Positions 55,693 through 64,000 of a stretch of DNA of 64,000 nucleotides are shown here, piece by piece; within the stretch, counting starts at the first letter, position 1; every line of letters begins with the position of its first letter. Under the pieces are notes generated by a model, which saw only the letters and a program-made list of their open reading frames with translations, was not told the origin of the DNA and did not search any database. The translations under genes were made by a program, and so were the position numbers. Origin of the DNA: Platerodrilus igneus (Eukaryota; Arthropoda; Insecta; Coleoptera; Lycidae); contig JARFIW010001480.1 in assembly GCA_036346225.1 (NCBI GenBank), forward strand, positions 15,557,501 through 15,621,500, written 5' to 3'.

Positions 55693-56820
55693 AGAAAAAA
55701 AATCTTTTTTTTTTATTTTAACAAAGAAAAAATTTTAAGTAAAACAAATACAAAAGATTTTTTTTTAACCATATACTAGCCTCTTCCACATTCGTAATTA
55801 TCATTATGAATTCTTATGAACCTATCAAAACGAGGGGGACAAATATTTACAAATTTAAGTGTGTCGGTAACTACGTGTACCAAGCGTCCATAGGGAGACA
55901 AAATCGGGGAGTCACAATCGGTGTATGTCAAAATTGGGAGAGGTCAAATCAAAAAGTCAAACACTCCACGGGACAAAAAAATTAATCAAAATCTAAATTT
56001 ATGGTAACCCTTTAACTAGAGTTTTACTACTCCTACTAAGGCTAGTATCTACTAACTGTAACTAAACACATTACAAATTATCTTAATTTCCAAAAATAAA
56101 AACTCCACTTCCTGGAGCTCAAGTAGCTCAACAAAAAAAAGGACGCTACAACATCAAAATAGCATAACTATTCAAAATATTATCATTATAAAGTGTAATC
56201 AAAAAGGTAACCTAACTAACAGGTTTGAATACAAAATATTATTATCACAAAGTGATAATCAAAACTAAGGTAACCTAACCAAAAGGTTACTTACAAAGAT
56301 CGAATTCAAAAACGAACCAGTTAGGGCTGTAATCTCCTACACCCTACTGATTATCCTATCACTAATTTTCAAACAACACATCTCATTAGTGATGGATCAA
56401 ATGGTGAGGTTTACCATGCAAACCTCCGACCTTATCAAACAAAAATCCCAGAAAGGTCCGAAATAAGGGAAAGAATAAGTCAATATTCTCTCTACCTAAA
56501 TATGTAGAAATCAGGACTAGCAACTAAATAGTCAACTTATCTCTACATTCTAAAGATATCTTTCAAAGACATCTTCTAATAACATCTTCAAATAACGCGC
56601 GACTAAAACGACCAGTATGCACACTAATGCACACCACAAAACTACTACATAAATTCTTAACCACATGCTTCAATTATCAAACAAAATTATCAAACAAAAT
56701 GAGTTACAAAAGGGCAGTCTCCATTTAGTATTGGTTAAACGATACTAAATCAAAAATCGGAACAAAACAAAGCAAACAACTATTGTTTTGCTTAACATCA
56801 AAGAAATGACTACACTGGAA
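55693..56820. other. 3' untranslated interior of the deleted gypsy element
   Basis: No frame recognised. A GGTAACCTAAC[T/C]AA[C/A]AGGTT block is repeated at about 56206 and 56270, part of a 65-bp duplication. Confidence 0.5.
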
Positions 56821-57705
56821 CTAATCGTCAGGATCATCATTCTCGTCTGGACACGATGCTTCAACGGGTTTCAAGTCCTTAATATGCCATTTTCCGGCTT
56901 TTGTTCCATCCTCATTCTCTAATTCATATACTAAATTGGAATATTTTTTTCGAACTTTACACAAAACGAACTTTGGAGCTAACTTAGCGGAGAATTTATC
57001 ACCAGCACTTGAAAGTACCTTAATAGTTCTCCAAACGCTTTCTCCGACTTGGAATGAAATGTCTCTTCTTCTAAGATTGTAGCGTTTACTCGAACGTTGA
57101 TAAGCTACATGTAAATTTTCACGGACATTTCCAAAAATATCAAACAAAGGTTGACGATCCAAAACATAAGAAGGTCTACTACTTGAAACAACATCCACAT
57201 CCTCACCAGGTTTAAAATTATTACTATAAGCTTTTCCACTTAAGGGTACCTGACGACCAAAGACTAAAAAATTTGGAGAATAGTTGGTGGATTCGTGTTT
57301 TGCTGAATTAACTGCGTACTGAATTTTTGATATCTCATTATCCCACGTATCATGTTCTTCTACGTACGAACGGATTGCAGTACCAACTGTCTTATTAATT
57401 CTTTCCACAAAATTGCATTGAGGAGCATAAACAGCATTGTACCAAATCTTTTGGATTTCGTACCTTGCACACAAAGCTTTAAAAACACGTCCAATCAATT
57501 GTGGACCATTATCACAAATAACAAATTGTGGTACTCCGTAAACAAGAAACACTTTTTCTTCCAAAAACTTTTCTATCAAATGTGCCGTGGCACTGCGCAA
57601 AGGTTGTAAAATCGAATACTTCGAGAACCAGTCACCAACAACTAAAAGCCATTTTTCTGCTTTTGAATCATCAATAAAAAAACTAATCACGACGATAGCT
57701 AACAA
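56821..57705 (-). CDS. pol: Integrase of the deleted gypsy element
   Basis: A 294-codon open frame covering the integrase core and C-terminus. Catalytic residues are D25 (in GDWFSKY), D65 (CDNG) and E101 (FVERIN), with the normal DD35E spacing. KLAPKFV and then VYELENEDG (about 243-265) form the GPY/F-like C-terminal module, and the tail is acidic. The upstream zinc domain is missing: the first 12 or so residues do not match the family, so the frame probably begins at a deletion junction. The long intact frame is notable in an element lacking RT. Start codon choice is arbitrary. Confidence 0.85.
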   Translation of the reverse strand: MLAIVVISFFIDDSKAEKWLLVVGDWFSKYSILQPLRSATAHLIEKFLEEKVFLVYGVPQFVICDNGPQLIGRVFKALCARYEIQKIWYNAVYAPQCNFVERINKTVGTAIRSYVEEHDTWDNEISKIQYAVNSAKHESTNYSPNFLVFGRQVPLSGKAYSNNFKPGEDVDVVSSSRPSYVLDRQPLFDIFGNVRENLHVAYQRSSKRYNLRRRDISFQVGESVWRTIKVLSSAGDKFSAKLAPKFVLCKVRKKYSNLVYELENEDGTKAGKWHIKDLKPVEASCPDENDDPDD

Positions 57706-57784
57706 AAAAATCAGTGTTCAGGTACACTCTCACCCTACTACCAACCGAACTGTCGAAACTACTACAATGCTTCACAACGCCTAA

Positions 57785-58005
57785 ATTTGCTAGAGTGACA
57801 AAACCTCTACGAGTCTCACCTAGACTAACAATACAAAAATTACATCAACTCAAAAAAAATATGATGCAAAAAATTCTAGAGCGACCAACTCACCTCGAGT
57901 CTCGTCTAGACTTATGTAATGCTGAGCGACCAACTCTTCCTGAGTCTCGTCTAGACTAACATACTGCTGAGCGACCAACCACGACGACAAGTTCCGCCTA
58001 GACTA
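57785..58005 (-). repeat. ~46-bp degenerate tandem repeat in gypsy interior
   Basis: Four drifting units, each with GAGCGACCAACTC (or GAGTGACAAAACC) followed by CGAGTCTCGTCTAGACT. It lies at the deletion junction between integrase and the gag start. Confidence 0.8.
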
Positions 58006-58182
58006 AATTGCGTTGCAATGCCGATCTAAATAAAAATCTGCTAACAAAATCAAAAACGTGCTTATGCACAAGAGCAATTCTCAAATGATACGACGACAGC
58101 TCAAACCGATGTACCCTCAAAATAGAATTCGTAGCCTTATCATCAAATTCGGACAAAAATGTTCTTTATTGACTCAAGCAAA

Positions 58183-58335
58183 TTAAACTCCAGGCTTATC
58201 AGCTTCTTTAACTAACAGTCTTTCTAAAATTTTCCTTTTCTCCAACACTGGTCTCTCACTCACTACTCCTCTAATTTTCAGTTCATACTCCAGTTCCTCT
58301 TTAAGTAGACAAACAATTTGGAATTTTTCCGACAT
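58183..58335 (-). pseudogene. gag: gag N-terminal remnant of the deleted gypsy element
   Basis: A 50-codon frame, ATG at 58335 and stop at 58183. It reads LLKEELEYELKIRG and later RKILERLL, closely matching the gag start of the young element (LLSDEISYELRIRG, then KRKLLRDLL). It stops where the capsid should begin. This ties the two long-LTR elements to one lineage. Confidence 0.75.
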
Positions 58336-58619
58336 GATTGCAAAAGCCTAATATTTTAATGAAATCAAACTGATAAATCTAAATGATTTGAACCTTACAA
58401 AAATTGTCAAAACAAATTCGGGCAACTAAAGGTAAAAGTCAAAAAGTGTATTTGGTAAAATAAATTTTACAAAAACAATATCAAAAAAATTATATTGGGT
58501 CAAAACAGAATGAAAGTTAAAAATAAATTAGACTAAGTTAATTAATTGACTGTATGGGGGTTAACGTCTCAACCAAACTTTTAAACAAACAAATCTTAAT
58601 GTCAAATAAACTTCGAGCA

Positions 58620-58727
58620 AACAAATTTCGAGGCAAAACAATTTTTGAATAAACAAATTTCGAAGCAAAATAATTTTGAACAGACTAATTTCGAAGCAAA
58701 ATAATTTTTGAACAAACAAATTTCGAG
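58620..58727 (-). repeat. 31-32-bp tandem repeat next to the PBS
   Basis: Four units with AAATTTCGAAGCAAAATAAT (or GGCAAAACAAT) at periods of 32, 31 and 32 bases, the last running into the PBS. Confidence 0.85.
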
Positions 58728-58745
58728 GCCCCACGTTGGGCGCCA
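58728..58745 (-). other. Primer-binding site, tRNA-Lys(CUU)
   Basis: On the minus strand TGGCGCCCAACGTGGGGC is perfectly complementary to the 3' end of insect tRNA-Lys(CUU) including CCA. One base separates it from the LTR. Confidence 0.9.
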
Positions 58746-58746
58746 G

Positions 58747-60645
58747 TGTAACAAATTTTTTTTAAATGGCTGGCCCCACTCATGGGTGCTAATGAAACGT
58801 TTGCCCCACGTTGTGAGCACCAGTGCAACTATTTTTCCTTAGAGGCTCCTGCCCCACTCATGGGCGCTAGTGAGTCGAAGTCTTCCGACATAACTAGGGG
58901 TTTATTCCTTGGGTAGAGCTATGAGAAATGGGTGGGTAAGTCGAAATCTGTTTGTAGGTCAAACTTAATCTAAAACAAATAGGCGCCACCAAGTCCGGAC
59001 TTATTCAGGATAATGGCATGGCATATTTCTAAGGGCGGACGTGGAGACCCAAAGAAAAAAAGATCGCCTTTGATGACAAAAACCTGTCTTAATAAAATAA
59101 GACGCTGTTCCTGTAAGAAATTATAATAGTTAGGTTAATAAAAAAGGTGGACACTATTTGTGTCCCGCAAATATATATAAAGAAGTAGTAAAAAGATATT
59201 TTCAATATAAAGTTGGCATCAAAATTCTATTCTTAAGGATGTTAGCTTTCTGTGGTTAAGTTTGATCATATTTGATCAAAATAAAAAACTTTAATCTTGA
59301 ACCAATTATTTACTAAAAAGAATCTCTTTTAAAATAAAATGAATTGCAACAAAAATTTAATTAATAACTGAATTACTTCGTGAATTTTAATTTCAGGTTT
59401 ATCTAAATTATTCATAATCAAACATTTTACAGTATATTGTAAACTTGTTACACAAAAAAACTCCGACCCGTGCAGATCTGTTTAGGTAGATTACATCTAA
59501 AAATGTTACTACTCAAGTTTATCCTTTTTAAATTACATGTACTAGTTTTAGTTTCTAAAAAAGCAGATCACAAAAATACTCTTGTTTACATAACTTGTGC
59601 TAAAGCTGTTCGAAGCATTTGCTTTCAAGAACACATCTGTCAGCAGTATACTACAGAAAAATAAGTGATGTCAGTAACACCTGTTGTTGTTACTAACAAT
59701 TTATAATGAACCACGCGTGTTGTTTCTCAAAACATCAAATTAGTGAATTTTAATTTCGACACTGGAAATCCAGCTCAGCAATAGTTGAAACTTTTATAAT
59801 ATTCATGCTTTTACACATTAGAACAAATTAACGTGTTTCTAATGTGAAACACCAAAAAAGTACTTAAAGCTAACTACGAACCAAAAACTGCTTTTCTCGC
59901 CTTGATGAGGTACTTGTTATTTCATGCGAAGATTACTGCATGTAGTGTGAACCAAGCTCATACTAAACAACTTCTACCAAATGGAGTTGTTCCACGTGTA
60001 GAATCAAATACGGTCACGATACATTCGGCAGCTGCTGCAATCCGGATGTTGAATCACGCTGCCTCACCAAAGTAGCATCTTTACGTTGTATAACAAAGTG
60101 GTCTCCTTAAAATTGGTTGAACTTTCTATTTTTAAAGTTGCATTTTTAATTGTAGCATTCTTCACGTCGTATAACAAAGTGGTCTTCATAAAATGGGTTA
60201 AATTTCCTATTTTCTAAGTTGCATTTTTAATTGTAGCATTCTTCACGTCGTGCTAAATAAATTATCTCAAATTAAACAAGTTAATAACCTTCATACGATA
60301 CCAACCGCTATTCAAAGATGTGTCCCGACTCCTCAAAGTTGATACGCAAATTGCCGGCATGCAGTCTTTGGTACATCTTATCGCTTCTTCCACGTATGGC
60401 CGACTGATTACAAAACTAGCTCGGCTGACCGAGGCGTCCGAGGAGGGGACTGTCAAACCGAAACGCGCCTGCGAATAGCTGTAGACGTCACAGATATTTA
60501 ACCACAAATAGAATACCAAAGGACGATGCTGCTTTAATGTATTACCTTAGTTGTTAAATGTATTTTACCATTATTTTAATAAAAGTGTTTTATTATTCTC
60601 GCACTTTTATGAAGGGATTTATTAATAAAAAATAAAATTGTTACA
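58747..60645 (-). repeat. 5' LTR of the deleted gypsy element
   Basis: 1,899 bp, a near copy of 53771-55676, with the same 81-bp internal tandem duplication. Confidence 0.93.
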
Positions 60646-61020
60646 TGCTTCTAGTATATTCCGCACTATTCCTCTCATGTTTTAGTATATGACCTACCAT
60701 CCCATCTTCTACTTTTTACTGTTTTTGCTTATTTCTTTCTTCCTATACCATTTCTAATTTTTTTTGTTTTTATCTTTGTCTGTCCATGATATCGTAGTTA
60801 TGCGCCTGTAGCATCACACTTCCAGAGGCTTCCATTGTTTTCTTGTACGCTTCTTCTACTGTCCAAGTTCTACAGGCGTATAGTGCTGTGCTTCACACAT
60901 TTTCTTTCAACAACCTTTTCCTTGTTTCTACATTTGTTGTCTTTGAACATAGTAGTTGCTTTTTCTTGTTATATGTAGTACGGCTTTGAGCTGATCTGCA
61001 CATTCTAATACTTGAACCGT
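60646..61020 (-). mobile_element. LINE remnant continuing across the gypsy insertion
   Basis: It resumes the debris interrupted at 53770. CTTCTTCTACTGTCCAAGTT followed by GCGTATAGTGCTGTGC resembles the 52730-52770 block (CTACTGTCTCCGTTACATAG, GTATAGTGCTCTGC) in the minus-strand LINE ORF. Confidence 0.6.
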
Positions 61021-64000
61021 TTTTTATTTTTATCAAATTAAATCATTATGGTGATAAATTTTTTTTGTTTAATCGATAATATTGTTCTGGGAATATAATT
61101 TTTTTCATAAAAAATAGCGGATATTTTATAAACTAAGCGTTTCCGTAATATCTCCAAACATTTTTTGTTTGGATGGATATATATGATCCGAAAATAAATA
61201 GTCAAGTACGTATTGTTGTTACACTATATATCCCCCGAGAAGGTTTTCTTAGGCGGATGAAATATAAATTTCGTAAATAACGCATTGGAATTTAAGCGAG
61301 TTTAACATGGCCACAGTCTCTAATTGCTTTGGAACACCTGTTGACAGACATCGTTATACTAAAGTAATTAATCCTTTTATAGCAACTTCCTACACTTCGC
61401 CCTTACTAACCCCACCTAAAGGTGATATAGTCAACCCCTTTAAACTGAAGATAAATGATCTGCCTCTTAAAATTTAATCAGAGTAACGCTAGGGCTTGCA
61501 AAGCTTGGTAAACTCCATGTGTTCCTTATTTTATATACTAAAATTTCAAGTGTTATGAATTTGTCTACTGGGGTAGAACGAACCTTTTATAACTGATGGC
61601 AACGTTGTCTGATATAATAATTCTCAGAAACGAATGCCTGGAGTAATTGCGTTTTAGTAGTTTAAAGTACAAGTAAAGATTCTCTTAATGAAAGAAATCG
61701 ATATATTCAGGTCACAGTTCTTATTAAAAATTTATAGAGGGGTTTAGAAATTATGCATCTTGATTGCAAACGACCTAAAGCGTAATATTCATATAAATGT
61801 TATTTGACTTGCACTGCTTTCAATTATACCTTTGCTCCTAACGAAACTAATAGCTGTCATCCATGTTACTGTAGACACGGCACAAACGACGCGTTATATA
61901 ATCAGATGTAGCTTCTTGCAATTGCTGCTATTAAAAGATACTGTCAAAATAAGCTACCATTCTGTAAAGGGCGGATATAGCCCTCACGCGTTACTTGAAC
62001 AAACATTTGATCGTAAAAAAAAATTTAGAAAATTTCAGTTACTGGAATAAGCTTCTCGTACAAAAATACCCTGAAAGTTTTATAGAAGCTGGGTCAGTAT
62101 ACATTTGATAACATGGCTATTTCAGTAGAATATTAAATTAGGACAAATAAATAAACGGGAACGCACCTACTACATTTTTATACAAACAGCAATAACAAAC
62201 AGCACTTTACACTCATTGTACTAAAATAAAAAACAATACAGATAATTCTCAATAAACAACCTGGTGTATTTAAACCCATTCACACGAGTTCAGTAACCAT
62301 CAACCATAAAAATAACTTCAATAATCTTAAATTTACATCTCTACAGAAGTAATAAGTAGTAATTAATAAATGGAGCAGCTGTTGATATTAAATGGAAAGC
62401 GTGAGAACACACATAACCGCTCTCACGCACCAAAATAACCTTGACTTCAACCTCAGGACAGTATAAGTCTTAAAATTCCTGAGAACGAAGAAAGCGGGAA
62501 ACAGCTACAAAAGATTTTAATTTATACAGCCCCCAGATAATAATAGGAGGGATCAGATTTGTTACGTTCAAAACCCTGCAAATAATTTTTCTTGCAGTTA
62601 TTTTTAAAATTCCCTAAAATTCCTCAACAAGCTCAATTTCCCGCCATTTGAATTAGTATTATTTAATAAAATTTCTCAAGTAATTACTCTATATAAAAGT
62701 TTGCTTTATAAAATCAAACAGCTGCTTAGGAAACTTTACGTTACAAAGTAGTTGTAATAAATTATAGCACTTGCAGTGATTACATTTTAATTAAAAGCTG
62801 CAGCTTTCTTCTAAAAGATAAGACCACTCACCACCTGCCTACATCTGCTTACAATGGACTTGTTATCTGGTATTCTGCAGCTGTTAAGAGGTTACAAAGT
62901 AACAAAAGTGTCTTCCTTTGTTTAAAACCCTTTGATAATTGCGTTATCTGCTTGTTGACAAGCTGCTACAGTTTGTATTTCGGCAGCTGTTGTCTGGAAA
63001 TTCTGCACACATAGTAATTCGGCGATATCTTTGAAAATCAAATACCCTACCCCTATACATGATTCTGGCCTTATAAAATAGAGACCGTGTTTTGAAAGAC
63101 AGCATTAAAACATTAACGATTAAAGATTAAAGATTGAATACAACATCCTCTTACCGAAAAGATACATGATGTAAAATCGCGCTATTAGAAACGCTTTCTG
63201 TGCTTGTATAAGTTAAGTTGGTGGTTCCAGCATGCAGTCAACCTATAGAGAAATGCAGCCACATTTTTTCGTCTTAAGATGAGACCAGCACGAAGCTGAT
63301 TGTGCAAGATACAGTTTTTTTATTTCCATAATTCTTTTATGCTGCTGTGAAAAAAAGACTTTTTATTTGCTGCTATTGCTTATATTATCCGATAAATTGG
63401 CACCACCCCGTTATAAAACTTACATACACGATGCACGAACAACTAAGTTATTATTCTGTAAATTAAAAATTAATTAATTAATGTTTATGTTGGAATCCTT
63501 CTTTACTGTGTCCTTTGTCTTTTTAACGTAAACCATTTACTTATAAATTTAAAACTAGTTGACACATGATTAATTTAAGTTAGGATGTCTAATTTTAATG
63601 TTATATTCTTTCTGAGAAAGTGCACTTCACAAAGCAGCATGTACATATAATTTAGGTATATTTCTTTTTCTAGATTTACTGTATAGTTTGTTTTATTTTC
63701 TTTTCTATGTATTTAATGTGAACCATTAAGTAGGTATTTAGATCATAAGATGTTATATTTGCTTACCAATTTTTATATGTTATGACACAATCACGATTAC
63801 GCAACTTATTAATTTTATTGCTTTGTAAATAATCTTCCAAGATTCGATGTTATCAATAGAGTATCTCAGAGGTTTCCAATGTGTTTTTGTTTTCACCCAC
63901 GTCCCTCTCCGACATTTTTGAGCTTGCCCAAATTCTACCATTCTATCCCCGTTCTGTTGCGGTATTCGGCGTAAACATTTCTTTACTTACTTTGACGGTT
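61021..64000. other. AT-rich DNA; dispersed repeat D copy 2
   Basis: Positions 61240-61500 resemble 46640-46930 (dispersed repeat D), with the shared block CCCTTTAAACTGAAGATAAATGAT and then CTTAAAATTTAA. Beyond that no gene, array or element was recognised to the end of the window. Confidence 0.5.

Larger units (their letters stand above)
53771..60645 (-). mobile_element. Ty3/gypsy element with large internal deletion, nested in LINE debris
   Basis: A 6,875-bp minus-strand element flanked by the 4-bp duplication TGCT (53767-53770 and 60646-60649). LTRs are 53771-55676 (3', 1,906 bp) and 58747-60645 (5', 1,899 bp), similar to each other with a scatter of substitutions, so somewhat older than the element at 29023. 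The 3.07-kb interior keeps a tRNA-Lys PBS, a 50-codon gag start and an integrase frame, but no protease, RT or RNase H. It could move only with proteins from a relative. Confidence 0.92.

Overview
This is an AT-rich eukaryotic window, almost certainly from an arthropod and most likely an insect. The pointers are primer-binding sites matching insect tRNA-Lys(CUU), an errantivirus-type retroelement with an env remnant, ZMYM-type hAT transposons, tRNA-headed SINEs and many (TA)n arrays. I found no convincing host gene, rRNA or functional tRNA. The window is a nest of transposable elements of very different ages separated by featureless AT-rich DNA. Which insect order cannot be settled from the sequence.

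Layout. 1-640: TA array and a dispersed repeat. 1208-4576: a complete but decayed hAT transposon with an 8-bp target duplication. 5891-6640: a diverged LTR-like piece joined to a hAT fragment. 8169 to about 16650: a minus-strand errantivirus-like element (5' LTR, PBS, gag remnant, protease, RT, RNase H, integrase, env), every gene broken. 17990-23700: a 10-bp minisatellite plus a duplicated 200-bp segment, then a heavily decayed plus-strand Ty3/gypsy pol with a PPT and LTR. 25970-28200: GT-rich and short tandem repeats. 27393-38085: two inverted copies of one repeat bracket a young minus-strand Ty3/gypsy element (29023-37082, nearly identical 1.5-kb LTRs, 4-bp TSD CCAC, intact gag, in-frame GGGAAAC frameshift site, pol broken by small indels). 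38316-38840: a foldback pair of tRNA-headed SINEs. 40217-40512: a recent SINE with a perfect 15-bp TSD. 42394-45573: a second decayed hAT on the minus strand. 47690-48960: a tandem/inverted repeat block holding two type I hammerhead ribozyme motifs. 49975-51080: a dead mariner-like transposase. 51290-51694: a pseudogene fragment. 52150-53770 and 60646-61020: LINE debris split by a 6.9-kb LTR element (53771-60645, TSD TGCT) that keeps only a gag N-terminus and an integrase.

How the parts relate. The two long-LTR elements (29023-37082 and 53771-60645) look like relatives: same coding strand, same tRNA-Lys primer site, long LTRs and similar gag N-termini. The second has lost most of gag, protease, RT and RNase H, so any mobility would need help in trans. 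The two hAT elements share the same domain order but differ in sequence. The most distinctive signal is the pair of hammerhead ribozyme motifs 507 bp apart; such motifs are known from Penelope-like elements, retrozymes and satellite DNAs, and no associated RT is visible here.
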